64,000 nt of DNA from NCBI RefSeq assembly GCF_029697505.1, contig NZ_JARJEF010000002.1, positions 62,001 to 126,000 on the forward strand. The letters run 5' to 3'. The notes under the pieces were generated by a model. It was not told the origin of the DNA, did no database searches, and saw only the letters and a list, made by a program, of their open reading frames with translations. This stretch comes from Pseudophaeobacter profundi. GTDB taxonomy: Bacteria > Pseudomonadota > Alphaproteobacteria > Rhodobacterales > Rhodobacteraceae. The position numbers and the translations under genes are program-made. Positions 56,893-64,000 of this stretch are shown here, one piece after another. Every line of letters begins with the position of its first letter. The first letter of the stretch is position 1.

Positions 56893-57363
56893 CTATGCCT
56901 CGTACAGACCTGATTTTCCACCGTCTTTAAGAACAACACGGATGCCGCCAATTTGCATCGCCTTATCCACGGCCTTTGCCATGTCATAGATCGTCAGACA
57001 GGCGATGGATACAGCCGTGAGCGCCTCCATCTCTACACCAGTTTGGCCGGTTGTTTTGACAGTGGCGGTGACCTGCACACCAGGCAGGGCGGGATCCAGG
57101 GTTAATTCAACTGCAACCTTGGTGATCGGCAGGGGGTGACACAGGGGGATCAGTTCAGGGGTTTTTTTTGCTCCCATAATACCGGCGAGCCTTGCGACAC
57201 TGAGCACATCGCCCTTTTTTGCCTTGCCTTGTGAAATGATTTCAAAGGTTTCGGGCGCCATGCTGATCTCGCCCGTTGCTGTCGCAATGCGCGCAGTAAC
57301 AGCTTTATCAGAGACATCCACCATATGGGCATCTCCCTTCCCGTCGAAATGGGTTAGCGCCAT
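56893..57363 (-). CDS. moaC: Cyclic pyranopterin monophosphate synthase MoaC
   Basis: With MoaA it converts GTP to cyclic pyranopterin monophosphate, the first step of molybdenum cofactor synthesis. The 156-residue protein has [19 protein letters not shown] (2-20), [17 protein letters not shown] (76-92) and [20 protein letters not shown], which contain the conserved His, Glu and Lys residues. There are two bases between the trpC stop and its ATG and none between its stop and moeA. Identification is firm. Confidence 0.97.
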   Translation of the reverse strand: MALTHFDGKGDAHMVDVSDKAVTARIATATGEISMAPETFEIISQGKAKKGDVLSVARLAGIMGAKKTPELIPLCHPLPITKVAVELTLDPALPGVQVTATVKTTGQTGVEMEALTAVSIACLTIYDMAKAVDKAMQIGGIRVVLKDGGKSGLYEA

Positions 57364-57365
57364 AC

Positions 57366-58178
57366 CTACAGTGCTCCGGGGGTTAGGGGGGTGGCAAGCA
57401 GGTTGCGGGTGGCCTGGGCCACGTCATCCTGCCGCATCAACGATTCACCAATCAGAAAACTACGGGCACCGTAACGGGCCATATCGGCCAGATCTTGCGG
57501 TGTTGACAGGCCGCTTTCACAGATGATGGTGCGCCCGGCCGGGACCAGCCGCGACAGCTGCCGGGTGGTGTCCAATGTCGTCTCAAAGGTTTTGAGATTG
57601 CGGTTATTGATGCCCATCAAGGGCGATTTCAGCAGCGAGGCGCGCTCCAGCTCTGCTTCATCGTGAACTTCAAGCAGCACGTCCATGCCCCAGCCCATGG
57701 CGCAGTCTTCCAGTTCTGCCGCCTGGTTGTCGGTGACAGAGGCCAAGATGATCAGGATGCAATCAGCGCCAAGGGCACGGGCCTCGGCGACCTGATAGGT
57801 ATCATACATGAAATCCTTGCGCAGGGCGGGCAGGGTGCAGGCCTCGCGGGCTTCCACCAAAAAGGATTTTGCGCCTTGGAAACTGGGCGTATCGGTCAGC
57901 ACGGACAGGCAGGCGGCCCCCCCCTGTTCGTAGGCCTCTGCCAGCGCCGCTGGGGCAAAATCTTCCCGGATCAAGCCTTTGGAAGGGCTTGCTTTCTTTA
58001 TTTCAGCGATGAGCCCATAGCCATCGCGTGATGCCGCGGACAGAGCCTTGGCAAAGCCGCGTGGTGCAGAGGCGTCGCGGGCTTCGGCCTCAAGCGCGGA
58101 CAGTGGCTTGGCGGCCTTGTCGGCAGCTATTTCTTCCAGCTTGTAGGCTTTGATCTTGTCCAGCACATTTTCAGCCAT
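57366..58178 (-). CDS. trpC: Indole-3-glycerol phosphate synthase
   Basis: Ring-closing step of tryptophan synthesis. The 270-residue TIM barrel has [19 protein letters not shown] (residues about 56-74), [39 protein letters not shown] and [15 protein letters not shown], with SESGL-type [11 protein letters not shown] near the end. It is 84 bases after ung and two bases before moaC, so one transcript probably covers tryptophan and molybdopterin genes. Identification is firm. Confidence 0.97.
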   Translation of the reverse strand: MAENVLDKIKAYKLEEIAADKAAKPLSALEAEARDASAPRGFAKALSAASRDGYGLIAEIKKASPSKGLIREDFAPAALAEAYEQGGAACLSVLTDTPSFQGAKSFLVEAREACTLPALRKDFMYDTYQVAEARALGADCILIILASVTDNQAAELEDCAMGWGMDVLLEVHDEAELERASLLKSPLMGINNRNLKTFETTLDTTRQLSRLVPAGRTIICESGLSTPQDLADMARYGARSFLIGESLMRQDDVAQATRNLLATPLTPGAL

Positions 58179-58262
58179 GTCCCTGCCTTTCGGTCTTAGT
58201 GTTTATCATTGTATGTCGCATTCGGTCCGGTTTGCCATCAGGCCAGCATTTCGGCAGGCCGA

Positions 58263-58973
58263 CTAGCCCGCCCAATTTATCGGCTTGGACCCACGGGCAA
58301 CAAGCCAAGTGTTTATCGCCGAAAAGGGCCGCGAGCCAAAAAAACCGCGATGCGCGGAGAGCGGTGAGGGATGGGCGCTTTTCAAGACCAAGTGATCGCC
58401 CGGATGGATATGTTTTTCAAGCCTTTGCGCTTGTTTACCCCACAATACATAGGCGGTCGGCACAATTGAAGTCTTTGCAATCGCCTGCTGCGCCAGCTTC
58501 TCCCAGCCGAGATGCTTGTGGCCGTTGGCCTCACCCGCCGGTACAGAAAGTGCTGTGTTCAGCAACAAAACCCCCTGACGGGCCCAGCCTTGCAAATCCC
58601 CGGTGGCAGGGCATACGCCAATGTCGTCTTGTAACTCTTTGAATATATTTGAAAGAGAGCGCGGTAGCGGGGTGACGTCAGGCGCGGTTGAAAAGGCCAA
58701 CCCATTGGCGTGGCCGGGGGTTGGATAGGGGTCCTGGCCAAGGATCACCACCCGCGTTTGCGCCGCTTGGGTCAGGGCCAGGGCGGCAAAACGCTGCGGC
58801 GAAGGTGGCAGGATCTGGCGCTGATCAGTTGCGATCTGCGCCCGGATAGCTGGCCAGTCTTGGTCGAAAAACGCCAGATCGGCCCAGTCGCCGATGGCAG
58901 AGGTATCGTTCAAACTGGCCGTGTCTGCCTGTGGCTTGCCGCCGTCAGCTATGCGCGCTGGGGGCAGGGTCAT
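58263..58973 (-). CDS. ung: Uracil-DNA glycosylase (family 1)
   Basis: Removes uracil from DNA. It has 236 residues. The catalytic water-activating Asp is in [20 protein letters not shown], and the DNA-intercalation motif is [15 protein letters not shown] with its conserved His; [19 protein letters not shown] is also typical. The ATG overlaps the trpD stop by four bases (ATGA, 58970-58973), so this repair gene is translationally coupled inside the trp operon. No LexA box is nearby. The N-terminal 25 residues are variable, and the start rests on that overlap. Identification is firm. Confidence 0.95.
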   Translation of the reverse strand: MTLPPARIADGGKPQADTASLNDTSAIGDWADLAFFDQDWPAIRAQIATDQRQILPPSPQRFAALALTQAAQTRVVILGQDPYPTPGHANGLAFSTAPDVTPLPRSLSNIFKELQDDIGVCPATGDLQGWARQGVLLLNTALSVPAGEANGHKHLGWEKLAQQAIAKTSIVPTAYVLWGKQAQRLEKHIHPGDHLVLKSAHPSPLSAHRGFFGSRPFSAINTWLVARGSKPINWAG

Positions 58974-59992
58974 CCGGCTGACGTGGTGATTTCGGCAAGC
59001 GCTGCCAGCTTGGATTTTGCCGCACCGGAATCAATGCTGTGCCGCGCCATTTCAACGCCTTCTGTCAGCGACCCGGCTGCATTGGCCACCACCAATGCGG
59101 CGGCAGAGTTCAGCAAGACAGCATCGCGGTAGGCACCTTGATCCCCGTCGAGCAGGGAACGAAAGGCGGTCGCGTTATCCGCTGGGCTGCCGCCGACAAT
59201 TGCCTCAAAGGGATGCACAGGCAGCCCGGCCTCTTCAGGGTGCAGTTCGAAATCGCGGATCTGGCCGTCTTCTTCCAGCGCCGAGACCCAGCTGATGCCG
59301 GTGATGGTCAACTCGTCCGTGCCGTCAGATCCATGCACCAACCAGGCGCGTTCAGATCCGAGCTGGCCCAGGGTTTCGGCCATCGGGCGGATCAGATCTC
59401 GGCTAAAGGCGCCGGTCAACTGTCGCGTGACGCCTGCAGGGTTTGTCAATGGTCCCAATATGTTAAATATCGTTCTTGTACCAAGTTCCTGGCGGGTGGG
59501 CATCACATGGGCCACGGCCGGATGGTGCATGGGCGCCATCATGAAGGCAATGCCGCACTGTGCGAGGGCGCGTTCAACCACCGCAGGGGGCACCATGACA
59601 TTGATGCCCATCTGCGTCTGTACATCCGCAGTGCCCGAGCGCGACGACAGGTTGCGGTTGCCGTGTTTTGCCACCACAACCCCTGCGCCTGCGGTGACAA
59701 AGGCGGTGGCGGTTGAAATATTCAGCGTATGCTTGCCGTCGCCGCCAGTGCCGACGATATCCATCGCGCCTGCCGGGGCGGCGACAGTATTGCACTTGGC
59801 CCGCATCACCGTGGCAGCGGCGGTATATTCATCGACCGTTTCGCCACGGGTGCGCAGGGCCATCAGAAGCCCGCCAATCTGGCTGGGTGTCGCTTCGCCT
59901 TCAAACAGAAGGGTAAAGGCCTGCTCGGCTTCGCTGCGGCTCAGGGGGCGGTCGGCAACCGCATTCAGCAGGGGCTTCATCGGATCGCTCAT
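58970..59992 (-). CDS. trpD: Anthranilate phosphoribosyltransferase
   Basis: Attaches anthranilate to phosphoribosyl pyrophosphate. The 340-residue protein has the PRPP-binding [20 protein letters not shown] (residues about 80-99), [17 protein letters not shown], and [18 protein letters not shown]. Metal-binding DE is in [12 protein letters not shown]. It overlaps trpG (59989-59992) and ung (58970-58973) by four bases each. Identification is firm. Confidence 0.97.
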   Translation of the reverse strand: MSDPMKPLLNAVADRPLSRSEAEQAFTLLFEGEATPSQIGGLLMALRTRGETVDEYTAAATVMRAKCNTVAAPAGAMDIVGTGGDGKHTLNISTATAFVTAGAGVVVAKHGNRNLSSRSGTADVQTQMGINVMVPPAVVERALAQCGIAFMMAPMHHPAVAHVMPTRQELGTRTIFNILGPLTNPAGVTRQLTGAFSRDLIRPMAETLGQLGSERAWLVHGSDGTDELTITGISWVSALEEDGQIRDFELHPEEAGLPVHPFEAIVGGSPADNATAFRSLLDGDQGAYRDAVLLNSAAALVVANAAGSLTEGVEMARHSIDSGAAKSKLAALAEITTSAG

Positions 59993-60573
59993 GCGGGCAC
60001 CTTTTGCATGTCGTCAAGAAAGTTTTTTAGCAGGGCATGGCCATGTTCGGATGCAATGGATTCGGGGTGGAACTGGACGCCATGGATAGGCAGGCTGCGG
60101 TGTTGCAGCCCCATGATGGTTCCGTCTTCCAGTTCGGCGGTGATTGCCAGGCAGTCCGGCAGGCTGTCACGATCCACCACCAGTGAATGATAGCGCGTCG
60201 CCGCAAAGGGGCTGGGCAACCCGGCAAACAGCCCGGTATTGCTGTGCTGCATCTGCCCCATCTTGCCATGTACGATTTCGTGGCAGCGCACCACCTTGCC
60301 ACCAAAGGCCTGGCCGATGGTCTGATGGCCAAGGCAAACCCCCAAAAGCGGTGTGCCGGTCTCTGCCGCTGCCTGTGTCAGCGCGAGGCATATGCCAGCC
60401 TGTTCAGGTGCCTTGGGCCCAGGCGAGAGCAGAATGCCCTTGGGTTTGAGCGCCATGGCATCCTGCACGGTCAGCGCGTCATTGCGATGCACCTGCATCT
60501 CGCAGCCCAGTTCACCCAAATAGTGCACCAGATTGTAGGTAAAGGAATCGTAGTTGTCGATTAGCAGCAGCAT
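59989..60573 (-). CDS. trpG: Anthranilate synthase glutamine amidotransferase component
   Basis: Supplies ammonia to TrpE. The class I amidotransferase of 194 residues opens [20 protein letters not shown]. The nucleophile cysteine is in [17 protein letters not shown], and the catalytic His-Glu is in [15 protein letters not shown]. The frame is open to 60639, but the start at 60573 is universal for the family. It overlaps trpD by four bases. It is not next to trpE: a convergent deacetylase gene lies between. Identification is firm. Confidence 0.96.
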   Translation of the reverse strand: MLLLIDNYDSFTYNLVHYLGELGCEMQVHRNDALTVQDAMALKPKGILLSPGPKAPEQAGICLALTQAAAETGTPLLGVCLGHQTIGQAFGGKVVRCHEIVHGKMGQMQHSNTGLFAGLPSPFAATRYHSLVVDRDSLPDCLAITAELEDGTIMGLQHRSLPIHGVQFHPESIASEHGHALLKNFLDDMQKVPA

Positions 60574-60882
60574 CTTGGCGGGCTCTTTTATGGGTGGCGG
60601 GCGGGGGCCGCGCCGCAGTATAGTGGTTGCTGTATACATGTTCAGGCTTGCGCGGCAGCGTCAAGGGCGCGAGGGTCAATTGCTGCGCGGCATGGCGTCG
60701 AAGATATGGAATCCGACCATGGGGTCGTGGCCTGGCGGGGCTATTTGCTGCGCTTGTCTGTGCTGGGCGGAATGGGGCCAGTCTAATGTTGGCCGGTAGA
60801 ATTTTGGCCTCTAGCTTGGCCATAGGATGAAAACCACCACGAGATGTCAGGGTGGAAACAGGTGATGAGAGGCAGGACGGCA
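60574..60882. other. Divergent promoter region of trpG and the deacetylase gene
   Basis: About 310 bases with promoters in both directions expected. A GC-rich run of G lies just upstream of trpG. No leader peptide with tandem Trp codons was recognised, and no terminator-like hairpin was seen, so classical attenuation of trpG is not supported. No other gene is seen. Confidence 0.45.
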
Positions 60883-62532
60883 ATGAAAGGGTTTCTCGGA
60901 GGGGTCAGCATTGGCGCAGTGGTTGCAGTTGCGGGGGCTGCGATGTGGTCGCTTTCCGTGCCGCTGCCGCCGCAGGTCGAGGTCGAAACAACAACCCCGA
61001 ACCAAGCCGCACAGCCCGTGAGCGGGCAGGACACCGCCCCTCAGCCCCCAGAGCAGCGCGATGCTGATCTGGTCGAGGTCGCGCCAAGCAGCCCACAGGG
61101 GCTTGATGGCGCGGATAACAGCCCGATTGCGGTGCTTGATACGGACCCTGGCAGCCGACCTGAGGTGACGATTCCCGATGGCGCATCGGCGGGGAATACT
61201 GCGCCCTCTGGGACGGTTGTAAGCCTGCCACAGGCCCCGGGCGCGGCCCCCACAGGCCAGGCCAGTGGCAGTGTGCCAGATGCGCCGGGTCAGGATGATC
61301 GCCCGGAGGTTTCAACCGAGACCGCGGCCCTGCCAGAGCCCCCCCTGAAGGAGCAAGTCCCCCCCGCAGCTCTCGATACGGCGGAGCCCGAGGCCGAGGC
61401 GGCTGCACCAGAGGTCGTTCAGGTGGCGCCCTCGCCGGATGAGGCCGCGCCCCAGGACAACCTCGCCAGCGGGCAGGGCGCGCCGGCTGCAACCTCTGCA
61501 TCGCCGGTTCTGCCTGAGATTACGCTGCCGGACATGGGCCAGGCCCCGCAGCCGACGGCCCGGCCAAACCTTGGTCAGTCCACAACAGCGCAGAAGACCG
61601 CCGAACCTGTCATGCAAGAGGTGGTCCCAGATGGGGCAACCTCTGCCGAAGGGGCCGCGTCAGAAGCCGGTACCGACCCGGAGCAAGTAGCAGCTGCCGA
61701 GCCCGGCACTGGCACTGACACGGGTATCGACACGGAGGCTAGCCCAGGTATCGGCACCCCGGTGGTGCCGTTGACAGAACGTAGCAGCACGCCGACGCTG
61801 ATCGCCGGTGATGACCCGCAAGAGCAGGCAGAGGATGCGACCGCAGCGTCACCAACCCCGTTTGAGATCAACGCAGAGCCCTATGCCGCGCTGGGGGATC
61901 GCCCCTTGATGTCGATCATCTTGATCGATGATGCGGCGGCAATCGGTGCCGAGGCCCTGGCAGAGTTCCCCTATCCGCTGACCTTTGCGATTTCCCCCGA
62001 CGATCCACGCGCGGTTGAGAAAATGCAGGCCCGCCGCGCAGCCGGGTTTGAGGTGCTGATCCTCGCCGATCTTCCGCGTGAGGCGGCGCCACAGGATGCC
62101 GAAACCGCCTTGCCCGTCTGGATGAAGAAGCTGCCGCAAGCGGTTGGGATCCTGGAAGGCGTCGAAACCGGGTTTCAGGGCAATCGTCCCTTGGCGGATC
62201 AGGTGGTGGCCGTATTGGACAGCGCTGGCTACGGCATGGTGACCCAGAACAGTGGCTTGAATACGGTGCAGAAACTGGCGCTGCGCGATGGCATGCCTTC
62301 GGGTGTGGTGTTCCGCGATTTTGACGGGGCAGGGCAAACCCCACGCGCCATTCGCCGCTTTCTTGATCAAGCGGCCTTTCGGGCGCGGCAGGAAGGCGCT
62401 GTTATCATGCTGGGACGTTTGCGCGCGGACACGATATCGGCCCTGCTGCTCTGGGGGGTGCAGGATCGCGCAAATCAGGTGGGCCTTGTGCCGGTCTCGG
62501 CGGGGCTCAAGGCGAACCTGACGTCGCAATAA
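60883..62532 (+). CDS. Divergent polysaccharide deacetylase family protein with long Pro/Ala/Glu-rich linker
   Basis: A 549-residue protein. Residues about 3-25 are a membrane or signal segment (GFLGGVSIGAVVAVAGAAMW). A disordered, Pro/Ala/Glu/Gln-rich stretch follows to about residue 330. The last 215 residues form a divergent polysaccharide deacetylase domain (PLMSIILIDDAAAIG, YPLTFAISPDDPRAVEKM, GFEVLILADLP, GYGMVTQNSG). It likely faces the periplasm; some family members act near envelope division sites, but activity is unproven. ATG 60883 with AGGA just before is chosen over ATGs at 60844 and 60865. It converges with trpE. Confidence 0.85.
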   Translation: MKGFLGGVSIGAVVAVAGAAMWSLSVPLPPQVEVETTTPNQAAQPVSGQDTAPQPPEQRDADLVEVAPSSPQGLDGADNSPIAVLDTDPGSRPEVTIPDGASAGNTAPSGTVVSLPQAPGAAPTGQASGSVPDAPGQDDRPEVSTETAALPEPPLKEQVPPAALDTAEPEAEAAAPEVVQVAPSPDEAAPQDNLASGQGAPAATSASPVLPEITLPDMGQAPQPTARPNLGQSTTAQKTAEPVMQEVVPDGATSAEGAASEAGTDPEQVAAAEPGTGTDTGIDTEASPGIGTPVVPLTERSSTPTLIAGDDPQEQAEDATAASPTPFEINAEPYAALGDRPLMSIILIDDAAAIGAEALAEFPYPLTFAISPDDPRAVEKMQARRAAGFEVLILADLPREAAPQDAETALPVWMKKLPQAVGILEGVETGFQGNRPLADQVVAVLDSAGYGMVTQNSGLNTVQKLALRDGMPSGVVFRDFDGAGQTPRAIRRFLDQAAFRARQEGAVIMLGRLRADTISALLLWGVQDRANQVGLVPVSAGLKANLTSQ

Positions 62533-62562
62533 GATCAGAAGTATCAGCCGGTAGCGGACATA

Positions 62563-62591
62563 AAAAGGGCCTCAAAGTCTGAGGCCCTTTT
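62563..62591. terminator. Bidirectional terminator between the deacetylase gene and trpE
   Basis: Arms 62563-62574 and 62580-62591 (AAAAGGGCCTCA / TGAGGCCCTTTT) are perfect, with a 5-base loop. A-runs and T-runs flank both sides, suiting the two convergent genes. Confidence 0.87.
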
Positions 62592-62628
62592 GGTGTTACA
62601 GGTGCAGGTGCAGTGGCACGGGGGGCGG

Positions 62629-64000
62629 TCAGGTGTTGCCCTTACCGATAAAGCGGGCAGCATCGGCGGCTGCGCGCCGGATGGCATTGGATTTGTGCAC
62701 CGTTTCCATAAACTCTGCCTCGGGGTCGCTGTCATAGACCACGCCGCCGCCCGCCTGCACATACAGGGTTTGATCCTTGATGATGGCGGTGCGTAGCGCG
62801 ATACACATATCCATGTCGCCACCGGCCGAGAAATAGCCAACACCGCCGCCATAGACACCGCGTTTTTCCGGCTCCAGCTCGTCGATGATTTCCATCGCCC
62901 GCACCTTTGGCGCGCCGGATACGGTACCCGCAGGCATGCCGGCAAAGAACGCATCCAGCGCGTCTTTGTCCTCGTGCAGTTCCCCCACCACATTGGAGAC
63001 GATATGCATCACATGGCTGTAGCGTTCGATAATGAATTGCTCGGTCGGGTGTACGGTGCCTATCTTGGCCACGCGGCCTGTATCGTTGCGGCCAAGATCC
63101 AGCAGCATCAGGTGCTCTGCCAGTTCCTTTTTGTCGGCCAGAAGATCCAGCTCGTTTGCCTTGTCCTCTTCCGGTGTCGCGCCACGCGGGCGGGTGCCGG
63201 CGATGGGGCGGATGGTGACCTCATTGCCAAAGACACGCACCAGAATTTCCGGGCTGGCACCAATCACCTGAAAATCGCCAAAATTGAAATAGAACATAAA
63301 GGGCGACGGGTTGGTGCGCCGCAGAGAGCGATAGAGCGCAAAGGGGGGCAGCGGGAAGTCCTGGCTCCAGCGTTGCGCCGGAACCACCTGGAAGATATCG
63401 CCTGCGCGGATGTAATCCTTGGCCTTTTCCACCGCTTCCATATAGCCGGATTTGGTGAAATTCGACACCGGCGGCGCCACCTCGCGGGCATCGCCCAGAT
63501 CGCGGGTTTCAGACGGCATGGCGCGTTCCAGATCACGCACCGCATCCATCACCCGTTCGGCGGCCTGGGCATAGGCGGCGCGGGCCGTCTGGCCGTCGCT
63601 GGCCCAGGCGGGGGATACCACTGTGACCTCTCCCTTGACGCCATCCAGCACAGCAATGACCGAGGGGCGAAGCATTAACGCATCGGGCAATTGCAGCGGG
63701 TCGGGGTTCACATTTGGCAGGTGTTCCACATGGCGCACCATGTCATAGCCAAGGTAGCCAAACAGACCCGCCGCCGCCTGTGGCATGTCTTCAGGCAGGT
63801 CGATTTTGCTCTCGGCCAGCAGGGCACGCAGATTGTCCAGCGGGTTGCCTTGCTGCGGCTCATAGGCCTCTGGGTCAAACCGGGCAGAGCGGTTCAGCTC
63901 TGACCGGGGGCCCTGGCTGCGCCAGACCAGATCCGGCTTCATGCCAATGATGGAATAGCGCCCGCGCACCTCGCCGCCAGTGACGGATTCCAGCATAAAG
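62629..64000 (-). CDS. trpE: Anthranilate synthase component I (N-terminus beyond the window)
   Basis: Chorismate-using subunit of anthranilate synthase, first step of tryptophan synthesis. The right edge cuts the gene: 456 codons are visible, and about 45 N-terminal residues are probably missing. It reads FMLESVTGGEVRGRYSIIG at the edge, the region of the LLES-type feedback site. The catalytic core is visible in PSPFMFYFNFGDFQVIGASP, TIRPIAGTRPRGATPEED, ILLDLGRNDTGRVAKIG-like sequence and GAPKVRAMEIIDELEPEKRG, then GGVGYFSAGG. It ends at the bidirectional terminator. Identification is firm. Confidence 0.96.
   Translation of the reverse strand, partial: FMLESVTGGEVRGRYSIIGMKPDLVWRSQGPRSELNRSARFDPEAYEPQQGNPLDNLRALLAESKIDLPEDMPQAAAGLFGYLGYDMVRHVEHLPNVNPDPLQLPDALMLRPSVIAVLDGVKGEVTVVSPAWASDGQTARAAYAQAAERVMDAVRDLERAMPSETRDLGDAREVAPPVSNFTKSGYMEAVEKAKDYIRAGDIFQVVPAQRWSQDFPLPPFALYRSLRRTNPSPFMFYFNFGDFQVIGASPEILVRVFGNEVTIRPIAGTRPRGATPEEDKANELDLLADKKELAEHLMLLDLGRNDTGRVAKIGTVHPTEQFIIERYSHVMHIVSNVVGELHEDKDALDAFFAGMPAGTVSGAPKVRAMEIIDELEPEKRGVYGGGVGYFSAGGDMDMCIALRTAIIKDQTLYVQAGGGVVYDSDPEAEFMETVHKSNAIRRAAADAARFIGKGNT

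Overview
The window reads as chromosomal DNA of a marine alphaproteobacterium of the Roseobacter group (Rhodobacteraceae), close to Phaeobacter, Leisingera, Sedimentitalea or Ruegeria. This is inferred from gene order and protein style, not from a search. Supporting signs are the run trpE / trpG-trpD-ung-trpC-moaC-moeA-lexA / comEC / gltX-gltA, the ccmE-ccmF-ccmH block beside argC and murI, coiled-coil gene-zapA-6S RNA-grxD-bolA-purL, the Hint and RTX-type secreted proteins, and alphaproteobacterial LexA boxes (GTTC-N7-GTTC). No rRNA, tRNA, insertion sequence, prophage or CRISPR array was seen.

Layout. 0-9.2 kb: end of queA, two MFS transporters, a DUF924 protein, a coiled-coil membrane protein, lpdA, and uvrA with an SOS box. 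9.3-12.2 kb: a small membrane protein divergent from an XRE/MmyB-type regulator, then a secreted choice-of-anchor L/Hint protein. 12.6-19.2 kb: a valine (isobutyryl-CoA) catabolic cluster (mmsB, 3-hydroxyisobutyryl-CoA hydrolase, isobutyryl-CoA dehydrogenase, mmsA) with an L,D-transpeptidase gene inside it and a divergent LysR regulator. 19.3-23.1 kb: CBS protein, coaD, a 47-residue membrane protein, gap, DUF808 protein.

23.2-29.2 kb looks like an accessory insert between gap and tkt. It holds a P-loop protein lacking the Walker A lysine, a LysW-like zinc-ribbon microprotein, an 80-residue orphan, a winged-helix protein, a SulP anion transporter with a small XRE regulator, a HIT protein, and an HPP-CBS membrane protein. 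29.3-36.1 kb returns to core genes: tkt, a ZauP-like coiled-coil gene overlapping zapA, a strong 6S RNA candidate, grxD, bolA and purL.

36.6-48.2 kb: LysR regulator, a fused indolepyruvate ferredoxin oxidoreductase, a lysophospholipid acyltransferase, murI, argC, cytochrome c maturation genes, and a paaG-like isomerase. 48.2-64 kb: a possible small RNA, an RTX-like protein, gltA, gltX, comEC, lexA with two SOS boxes, the moeA-moaC-trpC-ung-trpD-trpG operon, a divergent polysaccharide deacetylase, and trpE running off the right edge.

Working together: LexA encoded here very likely controls itself and uvrA. The mms cluster feeds valine carbon to propionyl-CoA, and gltA and lpdA serve central carbon flow. 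The trp-moa operon joins tryptophan and molybdopterin synthesis to uracil repair. The least explained parts are the 23-29 kb insert, with its microprotein pair, and the structured non-coding stretch at 48.2-48.4 kb.
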